Source: Saprospiraceae bacterium (lineage in GTDB: Bacteria > Bacteroidota > Bacteroidia > Chitinophagales > Saprospiraceae). From it: 64,000 nt of DNA. The notes under the pieces were generated by a model that was not told the DNA's origin, ran no database searches, and saw only the letters and a list, made by a program, of their open reading frames with translations. Within the stretch, counting starts at the first letter, position 1, and each line of letters starts with the position of its first letter. A program made the translations under genes and the position numbers. Location of the stretch: NCBI GenBank assembly GCA_019694295.1, contig JAIBCG010000003.1, positions 37,927-101,926 on the forward strand. Reading direction: 5' to 3'. Shown one piece after another: positions 34,893 through 45,367 of this stretch.

Positions 34893-35483
34893 ATGATTGC
34901 ATATATAAAAGGCCCGATTGCCTATAAATCACCTACATTTATAATAATAGACATACAGGGCATAGGATACCACATAAACATCAGTCTGCATACCTTTTCT
35001 AAGCTTGAGCAATTGTCAGAAGTAAAGCTTGCTACTCACCTGATGATAAAGGAAGACAGTCACAGCCTTTATGGTTTTTTTGAGGAATCAGAAAAAATAC
35101 TTTTTTTACAGCTCATCTCCGTTAGTGGTATTGGTGCATCCACAGCGCAACTTGTTCTGTCGGCCCTCACACCCGACCAAATAAAAGCAGCCATCATACA
35201 AGAAGATGACAAAACATTCAGCAGGGTAAAAGGTATCGGGCCGAAGACTGCCAAACGTATTATTCTTGACCTAAAAGATAAAATTTCGAAAGATTCTTCT
35301 AATGTAAATATCAATTTGGTTGTCTCGGACAATACAATAAAAGATGAGGCGTTATTTGCATTGCTTGCTTTAGGATTTATGAGGCCGGCTGCCAGTCAGG
35401 TGTTGAACAAAATTTTGCTTGAAGAGCCTGGTATAAGTTCAGTAGAAGTTCTTATAAAAAAAGCACTTGGCAGACTATCTTAA
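34893..35483 (+). CDS. ruvA: Holliday junction branch migration protein RuvA
   Basis: A 196-aa protein, normal length, that binds four-way junctions and loads the RuvB motor. An N-terminal OB fold begins MIAYIKGPIAYKSPTFIIID. Two helix-hairpin-helix motifs follow: LISVSGIGASTAQLVLS near residues 71-87 and FSRVKGIGPKTAKRIILDL near 106-124. A flexible linker and the C-terminal RuvB-binding domain complete it. I chose MIAYIKG as the start; an upstream TTG would add 8 residues and lie close to the transcript start. sprA follows, a common ruvA neighbour in Bacteroidota. Confidence 0.95.
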   Translation: MIAYIKGPIAYKSPTFIIIDIQGIGYHINISLHTFSKLEQLSEVKLATHLMIKEDSHSLYGFFEESEKILFLQLISVSGIGASTAQLVLSALTPDQIKAAIIQEDDKTFSRVKGIGPKTAKRIILDLKDKISKDSSNVNINLVVSDNTIKDEALFALLALGFMRPAASQVLNKILLEEPGISSVEVLIKKALGRLS

Positions 35484-35554
35484 ATCTTAAAATCAAAAAC
35501 TATTTTCAGTAATAATCGTATCAAGTTCATTAACCTAACATATTAAACAAAGCT

Positions 35555-35571
35555 TATATTTGTTAAATTTG
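35555..35571 (+). promoter_or_regulatory. Two overlapping -7 elements upstream of sprA
   Basis: TATATTTG (35555-35562) and TAAATTTG (35564-35571) both match TAnnTTTG and are offset by 9 bases. The sprA ATG lies about 65 bases downstream. They may give two alternative starts. Confidence 0.5.
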
Positions 35572-35635
35572 CGCCTTGATATGATTAAAATGACGGATAG
35601 ACGTTAATAATCGAATTGCAGACCTGAATAATAAT

Positions 35636-38600
35636 ATGAATTATAAACAGCTGATTATTTCTTTTTTGTTGACGGTTCTTGTAGGCGTTTTCTCGTTTGC
35701 AATGCTGAATCTGCCACAGATACCACGTGTAGCATATCATCATCCGGCAGGATCAACAAGTAGTGAAGTAACGGATACCATTCCTGAAAAAAAGACTGAA
35801 TATCCTCTTTACAAGCCCAAAACACTAATAGACCTGAAAGATCCGGCATCAGTCGAAAAATCTGAGGAATATGACCCCGCAAGCGGACAATACATATTGT
35901 CTGAAAAAATAGGTAACGAATATTACAAGGCCCCGGTCAAAATGTCATTTGATGAATATCTTAATTATAAATCAAAGCAACAGGAACGCGAATATTTTGA
36001 TTATCTGTCAGGCGTTTCAAAAAGTTCAGGCAAAAAGTATGACCCTAAGAATCCTCTCGCACGATACATTCCCAATAAAAGTTTGCTCAATCGCTTGTTT
36101 GGAGGGACAGAGCCTGTCATTAACCCAACCGGTAATATTGACCTGACATTTGGCTATGATTACTCAAAAGTAGAAAACCCTACTTACCCGATCCGAAACC
36201 AGACAACCGGCGGATTCGATTTTGATATGAATATACAGATGAACGTGACGGGTAAGATTGGTGAGAAGCTCAATCTCTCTACACAGTTCAACAACCGTGC
36301 AACATTTGATTTCGAAAATCAGATGAAGATAGACTACAACAGTACAAAATTTAATGAAGATGAAATCATTCGGTCTATAGAAGCAGGTAATGTTTCTCTA
36401 CCGTTGAAAAGTTCATTGATAAAAGGTAATAACTCGCTATTCGGTGTCAAAACAGAACTACAATTCGGGAATCTTCGACTTACTGCGGTGGCCTCACAGC
36501 AAAAATCAAGACGTAAGGCAATAGAACTAAAAGGTGGTAAGGAACTGCAGACATTCGCTGTAAAAGCTGATGAGTATGACGAGAACAGGCACTTCTTTCT
36601 GTCACATTACAACAGGAATAACTTCGAACGTTCACTCGAAAACCTTCCACAGATTAATTCGCTCTTCAGATTAAATAAAATTGAAGTGTGGGTCACCAAT
36701 GACCGTAATGTTACTGAAAAGGTCAGAGACATCGTAGCCATTACCGACCTTGGTGAGAGCGAGAGAATTACCAATTCTAACCCTCAGTTTCAAAAACCTG
36801 CCGGAATTAGGAATCCGGATATCTACGGCAAGGAGCTTCCGGCCAATAGTTCGAACGATATTTACGAAAGCCTTATAACAAGGCCTGATGTAAAAACCAT
36901 CAACAAAGCAGTAGCGACACTAACAGGGCCGGAATACAAATTTAGCCAAATACGCGACTTCGAAAAGGTACGGGCCAGACTCCTCAATGATAATGAATAT
37001 ACCATTAATAACGAGCTTGGTATCATCTCGATGAATATTAACATGAAGCCTTCGGATGTGCTTGGTGTGGCTTACGAATATACTTACAACGGTAAGACAT
37101 TCCGGGTAGGTCAGCTTAGTACCGAAAATCCGAATAACCCGGATACATTGGGCGTGTTGTTCGTAAAAATGCTCAAAAGCACAACATCTAGGGTTGACCT
37201 GCCAATGTGGGACCTGATGGCCAAAAACTTTTATTCTATTGGTGCTTACAATGTAGAGCAAGAAGACTTCAAACTCGACATTTATTATGAAGATCCGGGA
37301 GGTGGAGAAAAGAGATTCCTACCATCGAGTAATCTTGCCGGAGAGCCACTCATACAGTTGTTTAATCTCGATAAGCTCAATAAACGGAATGACCCATTCC
37401 CGGACGGAATCTTTGACTTTGTGCCTGGGCTGACTGTCAATACGAGGTCTGGTCGAATCATGTTCCCTGTACTGGAGCCATTTGGCAGTTATTTGGGTGA
37501 TAAGATAGACAATGCCAATCTTCGTAAAAAATACGGATACTATCAGCTGTATGATTCAACTGTTACACAGGCAAGAGAATTTCCTGAGCTCAACAGATTT
37601 ACTCTTAAAGGGTCCTTCAAGGCCGGTACTACATCAGACATTTCACTTGGTGTGTTTAACCTGCCACAAGGTAGCGTAACTGTCACTGCAGGTGGTGTAA
37701 CACTTACGCCAAATGTTGATTATTCGGTAGATTATAACACAGGCCGTGTCAAGATCCTGAATGACTCTTACTTGCAATCGGGCGTACCTATCAATATTTC
37801 ATTTGAAGACAATTCTCTTTTTAGTTTTCAGACACGCACCATGCTAGGGCTTAGAGCAGATTACAAGCTCGGTAAGGATATTAATGTAGGTGGTACATTC
37901 CTCAACTTGTTTGAAAGACCATTTACTCAAAAAGTGAACATTGGTGAGGATCCGATTAATAACAAGATCTACGGTGCCGACATAACACTTAAGAAGGATC
38001 TGCCATGGCTGACAAAGGCAATAGACAAGATACCACTAATACAGACAAAAGAAATGTCCGCTATTAATTTTTCAGCGGAAGCTGCTGCATTAAAACCCGG
38101 CCATGCCAGCGCAGTTAATGAGAGTGCCGAAAAAGGCGGAAACGTGTATGTAGATGACTTCGAAGGTAGTACAAACGGATTTGATATACGCCAACCTGCT
38201 ACCAATTGGGTGCTGGCCTCTGTACCTCAGATGGCAGGCAATGATAAAAAAGAATTGTTCCCGGAATCCAGCCTTATTGATGATCTCAGGTCAGGTGTCA
38301 ACCGTGCCAAACTGGCATGGTACAGAATTGACGAAACCGTAAGGGCAACTTCGGCAGGTGCAGACAATAATTACGTAACTGCCATACCAATCAAGGAACT
38401 TTTCCCCAACAGACAGATACCAACTGGATACAATACCAATATTCAGACATTCGACCTGCATTATGAGCCTACAGTAAAAGGCCCGTATAACTTCGACTTG
38501 CCTCTGGGCACTACCTATTCAAAGGGAATAGAGAAAAACGCAAGCTTAAAAGAACCGGCGACTCGCTGGGGCGGTATTATGCGAAATCTTCAGAACAACA

Positions 38601-41600
38601 ACGATTTCGAAGCTGCTAACTACGAGTATATTGAGTTTTGGCTTTTAAGTCCTTTTATTGACAACTCTGCTAATCCTGGAGATCTGTACATTAATATTGG
38701 TAACGTCTCAGAAGATATTCTGAGAGATTCAAGGTTGTTTTCTGAAAATGCCCTGCCAAACGTCAAGAATCCGAATCTGAAAGTCGATAGAACTGTTTGG
38801 TCAAATGTACCCAGAATACCACCTATCAATAATTCGTTCGATGCTGACCCTGAGGTGAGAAAGCAGCAAGATATAGGTCTTGATGGTGCTAATGATGATG
38901 ATGAAAGGGTAAAATTTGCAGATATTCTTAACCAGTATCAGGGATATCTGACACCGGAAGCTATGAATGAGGCAATGAAAGACCCTTCAAATGACAATTT
39001 TATTTCTTTCCAGGATCCTGTTTGGAACAGCAGCTCTACTGTGTATGACAGATATTCAAGATATAATGGTACTGAAGGAAACAACCAGCCTGCTAAGGAT
39101 GGTCTTATCAATAGTTCTACACAGAATCCTGACTCTGAGGATGTGATCCTGGATAATACGCTGAATGAGGCAGAATCATATTTCGAATACAAAATTCCTC
39201 TTGTGCCCGATGGCAATGTAGGTATTGAAAACAACCCGTATGTCGTTGAAAAAATTGATGGCCCTGCAGGTTCTAACCGTACATGGTATCGTTTTGTGGT
39301 CCCTATTCAAGAATATTCGAGAAAAGTAGGTGGTATTCAGGACTTCAGAAGTATTCGTTTTATAAGAATGTACCTTACCGGATTTAATCAAGAAGTAACT
39401 TTGCGCTTTGCTACACTGGAGTTGATAAGAAGTCAATGGAGAAGGTATAAGCGTCCGTTCTCATCAGTCATTGAAGTAGATCCTGATAACAAGACAAGCT
39501 TCGATGTAAAGTCGGTAAGCATTGAAGAGAACAGTCAGAAATTGCCATTTAACTATGTGACACCACCGGGTATTATACGCGAAAATACTCTAAGTAATGC
39601 TCAGAGTTTGTTGCAGAATGAACAGTCGATTGCTATAAATGTCTGCAATCTGAAACCCGGAGATTCTCGTGCCATTTACAAATTGTCTGGTATGGACCTT
39701 CGCGTGTTCGAACGTATGAAAATGTTTGTACATGCTGAGTCGCAGGAAAAAATTGCCCCAGGCGGTTTATCAGTTTTCTTAAGAATGGGAAGCGACTTCC
39801 AGAATAATTACTACGAATACGAAATACCTATAGAATTATCAGATCCGGATAATACTTATACGCCCGGCACACCGGAATACGAAGCAGAAGTATGGCGCAA
39901 AGCTAATAATCTTGACATTTTGCTTAAATTATTCAAGGAAGCAAAGCAGGAAAGAAACAAATCGGGCATTTCGCTTATCGATGTTTTTGAAATGGCAGAC
40001 CCTGATTTTCCTTCGAATAAAGTACGTGTTATCGGTAACCCGAACCTCGGTTTGGTGAAGGGCTTTATGGTAGGTGTAAAAAATAATGATAAAATACCAC
40101 ATTGTGCAGAGCTGTGGGTCAATGAGCTACGAGTCAACGGATTTGACGAAAACAGTGGCTATGCAGCCCTTGCCCGTGCTGAAGTAAAGCTGGCAGACCT
40201 GGGAAGGGTGAATGTTGCAGGTAATTTTACTTCGATAGGTTGGGGCAATCTCGAGCAAAGACTTGCTGAACGACAACGTGAGCAAGTAGTACAGTATGAC
40301 GGGGCTGTAGAGCTCGAACTAAGTAAATTTCTACCCCCTAATACAGGGTTGAAGATACCGTTCCTCGCTCAGGTCTCTAATACGACCCGTACGCCGGAGT
40401 ATGACCCATATGATCTTGACATTCCACTAAAGGAAAAACTCGATAATATTGATGACAAAAATGTACGTGACTCGGTGAGAAGCAGTGCCGAAGATTATAC
40501 AAACATTAAGGGTTTTAACTTTACCAATGTAAGAAAAGAAAGGACAGGTACCGCTGTAAAACCCAAACCGTGGGATGTAGAGAATTTCGCTGCAAGCTAT
40601 GCCTACACGCAGACGGATCATCATGACCCGATTATTTCGTCCGATCGGATTAAGAATTATAAAGGAGCACTCGATTATAATTTTACAAGACAGGTAAAAT
40701 ACGTTGAGCCGCTGAAAAAAGTATTAAAGGATGCCGCTTGGCTTAAATTGTTGTCTGACTTCAATTTTAACCCTATTCCTAACGGATTTGTACTGCGCAA
40801 TGCTATGGACAGAACTTTGCAGGCTACCTCATACCGCTTTGCAGGTACAGACCCTACCAAGAATACATTCTACGACAAAAGGTGGTCGTGGGATCGTAAT
40901 TACAGCCTTAATTGGGACCTTACCAGGTCACTGAAGTTAACATTCAGTGCCAATAATCAGTCATTAATAGATGAAAGACCGGAGAATACTATCAATCCGG
41001 AGACGAATGTTTTCTATACAGATGCTGAGAAGAGCAAATATATTAAGGATAACCTCAAGAAATTTGGACGTACCAAAACGTATTCTCACAATATCGGTGT
41101 CAACTATACTCTGCCCACCAAGGGTTTGCTTATTACAGACTGGACAACCATCAGGGCTAATGTCAACTCAAGTTATAGTTGGAACACCGCATCGCTCAAT
41201 ACCGATTCGCTGGGCAATGTGATTCAAAATACACAACAGAGGCAACTAAACGCTGATCTGGATTTTGAAGCATTGTACAACAAGATCAAATATCTGAAAA
41301 AAATTAACAAGAAGGAAGCACCAAAACGTTCTGTAGATGCAAGAGGTGTAATGAAAGATCCGGGTAAGCCTGAAGAAAAGAAAAATGCCAAAGATCCGGA
41401 TTTGAAGGATACTAAGACTGATAAAAAGGATAAGAAAGACAGAGAGCCTTCTATCATAGAAAAAATTGTTATCAGACCGCTAATGATGGTACGCAAAGGT
41501 AGGCTTACCTATTCTGAAAGCTATACAAATGTGGTGCCGGGCTTTACACCAAAGACCAATCTACTGGGTATGAATCAAGGGTTCACAGCTCCTGGTTTAC

Positions 41601-42865
41601 CTTTTATCTTAGGTGAAAGACCTACGGACAGGTGGTTCGATGAGTCGGCTGATAAAGGATGGTTTACAGAGAGTGTATTCCTCAATCAACCCGTATCACG
41701 CAATTATACAAGAGACATATCGGGGCAAATAAAACTCGAACCATTCAATGACTTCAAGCTAGATGTAGATTTGAAGCAAAATTATGCACTCAGCAGACAA
41801 GAAGACTTCAAGAAACCATCCGTAACCGAAGATTTTCAGCATCTTTCAGTGAGGGAGGTTGGATCGTACACCATCTCATATTTGGCCATCAATACCTTGT
41901 TTGACAAAAATGTTAATGGCTTGTTTAAGAAATTTGAAGACAATAGGGAGATTATTTCACAACGATTGGGCACCGGAAAGCACGTAACTGATTATCTGTA
42001 TGGCAATTATACAGAAGGATATGGTCGTTATCAGCAGGAAGTTCTTGTACCGGCATTTATTGCAGCTTACTCAGGTGATAATCCATCCAAAGTAGTGCTG
42101 AATGAAAAATTATTCAGTAAGCTTCCATTACCTAACTGGAAATTGTCGTACGGAGGCTTAAATAAACTTCCACTCCTTAAAGATATTTTTAGCTCTGTCA
42201 ATATTACACATGGTTATACGTCAACACTTACCATCAGTAATTTCAACACGAATGCATTCTATAATCCGAATGATCCGTTAGAGAATCTGCAGCCTATTAC
42301 CAATAACTATTTTTCGAGATACGAGATTCCGGCTATTGTCATTACCGAGCAGCTGAGCCCGCTGTTAGGTGTTGATGTAAAGTTAAAAAATGATATGAGT
42401 GCCAGAGTTGATATGAAGAAATCGAGAAATCTGCAGATGTCTTTCGTTGACAATACGTTGTTTGAGACAAATACAACAGAATATGTTTTTGGCTTTGGTT
42501 ACAGAATCAAGAACATCGACATTCCTTTTTTGGTCAAAAAAGCACCTGTCAAGAAAAAAACGGATGACAAGAAGTTGCCATCTTCGAAAAAGGGAACTAC
42601 CAACACCGGACGTGACCTGAACATCAAAGTTGACTTCTCGTACCGCGATGATCTTACTACCAACCACTTACTTGACCAGGATATCAGCAACCCAACACGT
42701 GGTTCTACTACTATCAGAATTACCCCTAATGCCGATTACCAGCTCAACAAGAGGCTTAATCTTCGTTTGTTCTGGGAGTATTCAAGAATATTGCCAAAGA
42801 CGACAGAATCTTTCCCTACGACCAATACATCAGCCGGTATTACAGTGAGATTCTCATTGAAGTAG
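35636..42865 (+). CDS. sprA: SprA/Sov, giant outer-membrane translocon of the type IX secretion system
   Basis: A 2409-aa protein, normal for SprA. It forms the very large (36-strand) outer-membrane beta-barrel through which type IX cargo leaves the cell; it is also needed for gliding in Flavobacterium. The N-terminus has a signal segment (about residues 5-25). Long stretches of alternating strands and Gly/Asn turns follow, including FDFDMNIQMNVTGKIGEKL near 197-215 and NYTLPTKGLLITDW near 1820-1833. A Lys/Asp-rich low-complexity insert lies near 1895-1940 (KDPDLKDTKTDKKDKKD). The protein ends in an aromatic-strand-like SAGITVRFSLK. It sits behind ruvA, as in relatives, and implies that this organism secretes type IX cargo. 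Confidence 0.95.
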   Translation: MNYKQLIISFLLTVLVGVFSFAMLNLPQIPRVAYHHPAGSTSSEVTDTIPEKKTEYPLYKPKTLIDLKDPASVEKSEEYDPASGQYILSEKIGNEYYKAPVKMSFDEYLNYKSKQQEREYFDYLSGVSKSSGKKYDPKNPLARYIPNKSLLNRLFGGTEPVINPTGNIDLTFGYDYSKVENPTYPIRNQTTGGFDFDMNIQMNVTGKIGEKLNLSTQFNNRATFDFENQMKIDYNSTKFNEDEIIRSIEAGNVSLPLKSSLIKGNNSLFGVKTELQFGNLRLTAVASQQKSRRKAIELKGGKELQTFAVKADEYDENRHFFLSHYNRNNFERSLENLPQINSLFRLNKIEVWVTNDRNVTEKVRDIVAITDLGESERITNSNPQFQKPAGIRNPDIYGKELPANSSNDIYESLITRPDVKTINKAVATLTGPEYKFSQIRDFEKVRARLLNDNEYTINNELGIISMNINMKPSDVLGVAYEYTYNGKTFRVGQLSTENPNNPDTLGVLFVKMLKSTTSRVDLPMWDLMAKNFYSIGAYNVEQEDFKLDIYYEDPGGGEKRFLPSSNLAGEPLIQLFNLDKLNKRNDPFPDGIFDFVPGLTVNTRSGRIMFPVLEPFGSYLGDKIDNANLRKKYGYYQLYDSTVTQAREFPELNRFTLKGSFKAGTTSDISLGVFNLPQGSVTVTAGGVTLTPNVDYSVDYNTGRVKILNDSYLQSGVPINISFEDNSLFSFQTRTMLGLRADYKLGKDINVGGTFLNLFERPFTQKVNIGEDPINNKIYGADITLKKDLPWLTKAIDKIPLIQTKEMSAINFSAEAAALKPGHASAVNESAEKGGNVYVDDFEGSTNGFDIRQPATNWVLASVPQMAGNDKKELFPESSLIDDLRSGVNRAKLAWYRIDETVRATSAGADNNYVTAIPIKELFPNRQIPTGYNTNIQTFDLHYEPTVKGPYNFDLPLGTTYSKGIEKNASLKEPATRWGGIMRNLQNNNDFEAANYEYIEFWLLSPFIDNSANPGDLYINIGNVSEDILRDSRLFSENALPNVKNPNLKVDRTVWSNVPRIPPINNSFDADPEVRKQQDIGLDGANDDDERVKFADILNQYQGYLTPEAMNEAMKDPSNDNFISFQDPVWNSSSTVYDRYSRYNGTEGNNQPAKDGLINSSTQNPDSEDVILDNTLNEAESYFEYKIPLVPDGNVGIENNPYVVEKIDGPAGSNRTWYRFVVPIQEYSRKVGGIQDFRSIRFIRMYLTGFNQEVTLRFATLELIRSQWRRYKRPFSSVIEVDPDNKTSFDVKSVSIEENSQKLPFNYVTPPGIIRENTLSNAQSLLQNEQSIAINVCNLKPGDSRAIYKLSGMDLRVFERMKMFVHAESQEKIAPGGLSVFLRMGSDFQNNYYEYEIPIELSDPDNTYTPGTPEYEAEVWRKANNLDILLKLFKEAKQERNKSGISLIDVFEMADPDFPSNKVRVIGNPNLGLVKGFMVGVKNNDKIPHCAELWVNELRVNGFDENSGYAALARAEVKLADLGRVNVAGNFTSIGWGNLEQRLAERQREQVVQYDGAVELELSKFLPPNTGLKIPFLAQVSNTTRTPEYDPYDLDIPLKEKLDNIDDKNVRDSVRSSAEDYTNIKGFNFTNVRKERTGTAVKPKPWDVENFAASYAYTQTDHHDPIISSDRIKNYKGALDYNFTRQVKYVEPLKKVLKDAAWLKLLSDFNFNPIPNGFVLRNAMDRTLQATSYRFAGTDPTKNTFYDKRWSWDRNYSLNWDLTRSLKLTFSANNQSLIDERPENTINPETNVFYTDAEKSKYIKDNLKKFGRTKTYSHNIGVNYTLPTKGLLITDWTTIRANVNSSYSWNTASLNTDSLGNVIQNTQQRQLNADLDFEALYNKIKYLKKINKKEAPKRSVDARGVMKDPGKPEEKKNAKDPDLKDTKTDKKDKKDREPSIIEKIVIRPLMMVRKGRLTYSESYTNVVPGFTPKTNLLGMNQGFTAPGLPFILGERPTDRWFDESADKGWFTESVFLNQPVSRNYTRDISGQIKLEPFNDFKLDVDLKQNYALSRQEDFKKPSVTEDFQHLSVREVGSYTISYLAINTLFDKNVNGLFKKFEDNREIISQRLGTGKHVTDYLYGNYTEGYGRYQQEVLVPAFIAAYSGDNPSKVVLNEKLFSKLPLPNWKLSYGGLNKLPLLKDIFSSVNITHGYTSTLTISNFNTNAFYNPNDPLENLQPITNNYFSRYEIPAIVITEQLSPLLGVDVKLKNDMSARVDMKKSRNLQMSFVDNTLFETNTTEYVFGFGYRIKNIDIPFLVKKAPVKKKTDDKKLPSSKKGTTNTGRDLNIKVDFSYRDDLTTNHLLDQDISNPTRGSTTIRITPNADYQLNKRLNLRLFWEYSRILPKTTESFPTTNTSAGITVRFSLK

Positions 42866-42890
42866 GGAAAAAGAATATTTGAAATATGCT

Positions 42891-42937
42891 AAACTGCACA
42901 AAAATCTGGACTTTTACGATTTTTGTACAGTTTTTTT
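42891..42937 (+). terminator. Terminator between sprA and apaG
   Basis: AAACTGCACAAAAATC pairs with GATTTTTGTACAGTTT (one mismatch) around an 11-base loop, then TTTT. The minus-strand copy also ends in T-rich sequence, so it may serve both convergent genes. Confidence 0.85.
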
Positions 42938-42956
42938 AAGCAAAATAAGCTTGAAG

Positions 42957-43352
42957 TTAGTTGAGCTTACTAGGCATTACAAGTTGAAAGAAAGGTATTT
43001 CTACTTCAAAGGCAGAATTATCATTTAAGTTGAGCATAGTATATTTGCCATTCATTTGACCCATATCTGTCTCGAGTTGTGACCACGAAACATACGTATG
43101 TTCGTCACCTGATTCTATCATTGGCTGTTGTCCGATGACGCCTTCGCCTTCTACTTCGCGGAACAATCCATTTGAATCAAAAATATACCAGTGTCTGCGC
43201 AGTAGTTTTACTGCAAATGAATTATTGTTTTCGATTTTTACTTTGTAAGTAAAAATGTATTTGTTTTCAATAGCATTCGAATATTCACTTTGGAAAAATG
43301 ATTCGACACTTATTTTAATACCTTTTGTGACCAAAGACTGGATGCTGCCCAT
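42957..43352 (-). CDS. apaG: ApaG-domain protein
   Basis: A 131-aa immunoglobulin-like single-domain protein. Family motifs are YIFTYKVKIENNN near residues 32-44, LLRRHWYIFDSNG near 50-62 and GEGVIGQQP near 69-77. ApaG is linked to Co2+/Mg2+ resistance and diadenosine tetraphosphate levels in enterobacteria, and the domain binds pyrophosphate-like ligands; its biochemical role is still unclear. It lies 39 bases downstream of gmk, so it is the third gene of a yicC-gmk-apaG operon. Confidence 0.92.
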   Translation of the reverse strand: MGSIQSLVTKGIKISVESFFQSEYSNAIENKYIFTYKVKIENNNSFAVKLLRRHWYIFDSNGLFREVEGEGVIGQQPMIESGDEHTYVSWSQLETDMGQMNGKYTMLNLNDNSAFEVEIPFFQLVMPSKLN

Positions 43353-43391
43353 AGTAGAAATGTTTGATTGGAGTTGGAAAGTTAAGAAAAC

Positions 43392-43958
43392 TTATTGTAT
43401 TTCTAAGAATGTGCGTACCAAATTTTCAGCTTCGGCTAAAGAAATTTCAAGTTTATCGTTAATGAGAACGTAATCAAATTTATCCTGATATTTTAGTTCG
43501 AGCTTTGCTTTCTTTATTCTTTTGTTTAAGGAGGCTTTGTCTTCTGTCTTACGGTTGAGTAATCTTTCTTTTAAAATTTCAAATGAAGGTGGTTTTAAAA
43601 AAATAGAGAATGCTTCATTCATGAATATTTTTTTAAGGTTGAGGGCACCTTTTACATCTATGTCAAAAATGATTGAGCGACCCTCGCTCCACAGTCTTTG
43701 AACTTCAGCGTGTAGTGTACCATAGTATTGGTTTTCATATACTTGTTCGTATTCTATGAATTCGTGGTTTCTAATTTTTTGTTGAAATTCATCTGTGCTG
43801 ATGAAATAGTATTCCTTACCATTTGATTCGTGTGGGCGTGGTGCTCTCGTAGTGGCAGAGACAGAGAAAGACAATGTCGGGAATACCTTCAACAGATGCT
43901 TAACGATGGTAGTTTTGCCGGCACCGGATGGTGCGGTAATGATAATCATTTTATTCAT
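43392..43958 (-). CDS. gmk: Guanylate kinase
   Basis: A 188-aa enzyme that phosphorylates GMP to GDP. Walker A is APSGAGKTTIV near residues 9-19. The GMP-binding segments are SVSATTRAPRPHESNGKEYYFIS and FIEYEQVYENQYYGT. The catalytic region FDIDVKGALNLKK follows. Length is typical. It follows yicC by 3 bases, a gene order seen in very many bacteria. Confidence 0.97.
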   Translation of the reverse strand: MNKMIIITAPSGAGKTTIVKHLLKVFPTLSFSVSATTRAPRPHESNGKEYYFISTDEFQQKIRNHEFIEYEQVYENQYYGTLHAEVQRLWSEGRSIIFDIDVKGALNLKKIFMNEAFSIFLKPPSFEILKERLLNRKTEDKASLNKRIKKAKLELKYQDKFDYVLINDKLEISLAEAENLVRTFLEIQ

Positions 43959-43961
43959 GCA

Positions 43962-44837
43962 TCACACAATATTAGCTACATGTTCTTTAATTTTTTCCAG
44001 CTCATCTTTCATCATTACTACCAGGCGTTGTATGTTGGCATCATAGGCTTTTGCTCCGAGTGTGTTTATTTCGCGTCCTATTTCCTGACTGATGAAGCCG
44101 AGTTTTCTTCCTACCTGGATGTCGTCACTGTCGAGTTCTTGTAAAAAATACTTGCAATGTTGTGTCAAACGTACTTTTTCTTCATTGATGTCTATTTTTT
44201 CCATGTAGAAGAGTATTTCCTGTTCGAAGCGATGACCGTCAACCATGTCTGAAAGCGAATGTTCGTCGAGTAGTTGTTTTAGCCGGATGCGCAAGTTTTG
44301 GATACGGCTTGTAGCGAAAGGGTCAATCTTGTTGTGAAGTTGCTGAATGCTGTCTATTCTTGCTATCAGATCTTTTTTTATGGATTCACCTTCGGCCAGC
44401 CTGTAATTTTGAAATGTAGCCACTGCTTCCGATATGGTTTTACGTACTAGCTCCCATTCTTCATCGGGTATGGTTTGTTCGTCAGCATTGATTACTTCAG
44501 GAATGCGAAGTATTGCCTGCATAATATCACCTGTTGGCATATTAAGTTCTTGAGCCAGCAATGTGAGTTCGTTGTAGTATTTTCTAAATAAATTTTTATT
44601 GATACTTACTTGTGCAGGGCCGTCATTGCTTTGAATGCTAAGATTAAATTCTACCTTACCTCTTGTGACATCATCTGTGAGTATTTTTTTAATATCAAAT
44701 TCTTTATCACGGTAGTTTTGAGGTAGTTTAAACTTGACATCGGTAAATTTGCTGTTGACCGAACGGATTTCAACAGTTATATTTTTTGGGCCGTATGTAG
44801 CCCTGGCACTTCCAAAGCCAGTCATCGAATGGAGCAT
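43962..44837 (-). CDS. YicC/YloC family endoribonuclease
   Basis: A 291-aa protein beginning with the diagnostic MLHSMTGFGSA. The C-terminal DUF1732-type end contains QEIGREINTLGAKAYD. A helical coiled region precedes it, and an Arg-rich segment (FATSRIQNLRIRLKQLL) lies near the middle. E. coli YicC cuts RNA and promotes RyhB sRNA decay; other members are less studied. I chose the internal ATG at MLHSMTG because the longer frame overlaps the -7 element. It is first in the yicC-gmk-apaG operon. Confidence 0.9.
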   Translation of the reverse strand: MLHSMTGFGSARATYGPKNITVEIRSVNSKFTDVKFKLPQNYRDKEFDIKKILTDDVTRGKVEFNLSIQSNDGPAQVSINKNLFRKYYNELTLLAQELNMPTGDIMQAILRIPEVINADEQTIPDEEWELVRKTISEAVATFQNYRLAEGESIKKDLIARIDSIQQLHNKIDPFATSRIQNLRIRLKQLLDEHSLSDMVDGHRFEQEILFYMEKIDINEEKVRLTQHCKYFLQELDSDDIQVGRKLGFISQEIGREINTLGAKAYDANIQRLVVMMKDELEKIKEHVANIV

Positions 44838-44854
44838 ATTACAGAATTGAACAG

Positions 44855-44862
44855 CAAAAGTA
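44855..44862 (-). promoter_or_regulatory. -7 promoter element of the yicC-gmk-apaG operon
   Basis: TACTTTTG on the minus strand matches TAnnTTTG and lies 17 bases upstream of the chosen ATG. Confidence 0.6.
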
Positions 44863-45040
44863 CGGCTTAGCCAAATATAAACCTGCAAATAAGCATATCT
44901 AAAATAATTTTCATCTTACACCTAAGAATATCGGTTAAGGACTTTCATTTAATCAGAAAAATTCTCATCTTTGCGGTTCGAAACGAAAAAGGAAGAGAAT
45001 AAATTGTATAACTATCTAATAGCCAATTAAGTATATCCAC

Positions 45041-45355
45041 ATGAGAAAAGCAGATCTTGTAAGTATCATATCAGATAAGACCGGCGTTCCAAAGGTGGAC
45101 GTACTGGTATCACTTGAGACTTTTTTTAAAGAGGTGAAGGCTACCCTTGCCAAAGGTGAAAATGTTTATATCAGAGGGTTTGGAAGTTTTGTTATCAAGA
45201 GAAGAGCTAAAAAAATTGGAAGACATATTAAGCAAAATTTTGCCATAGAGATACCTGAACATTTCATACCGTCTTTCAAGGCTGCAAAAATGTTTGTTGA
45301 CCAGGTAAAAGACAATGTGACGTCTATGCCTGAAGATATTGAAGAAGAAGATTAA
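45041..45355 (+). CDS. HU/IHF-family DNA-binding protein
   Basis: A 104-aa nucleoid protein of the HU/IHF superfamily. The N-terminal helices (MRKADLVSIISDKTGVPKVDV) carry the dimer interface. The motif NVYIRGFGSFVIKRRAKKIGRHIK near residues 45-68 forms the beta-arm base. The usual arm-tip Pro region reads NFAIEIPEHFIPSFKAAKMF. An acidic tail (PEDIEEED) extends past the normal 90-aa length. A one-mismatch -7 element (CATCTTTG, 44966-44973) lies 68 bases upstream. It is followed closely by a TPR gene, a small ribosomal peptide and RNase G, an order I recall from other Bacteroidota. Confidence 0.94.
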   Translation: MRKADLVSIISDKTGVPKVDVLVSLETFFKEVKATLAKGENVYIRGFGSFVIKRRAKKIGRHIKQNFAIEIPEHFIPSFKAAKMFVDQVKDNVTSMPEDIEEED

Positions 45356-45367
45356 TATTATACAATT

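Noticed and set aside
41330..41460. Low-complexity Lys/Asp region in sprA as a frameshift or contamination sign
   Set aside because: The frame stays open on both sides and charged periplasmic inserts fit a protein of this size.
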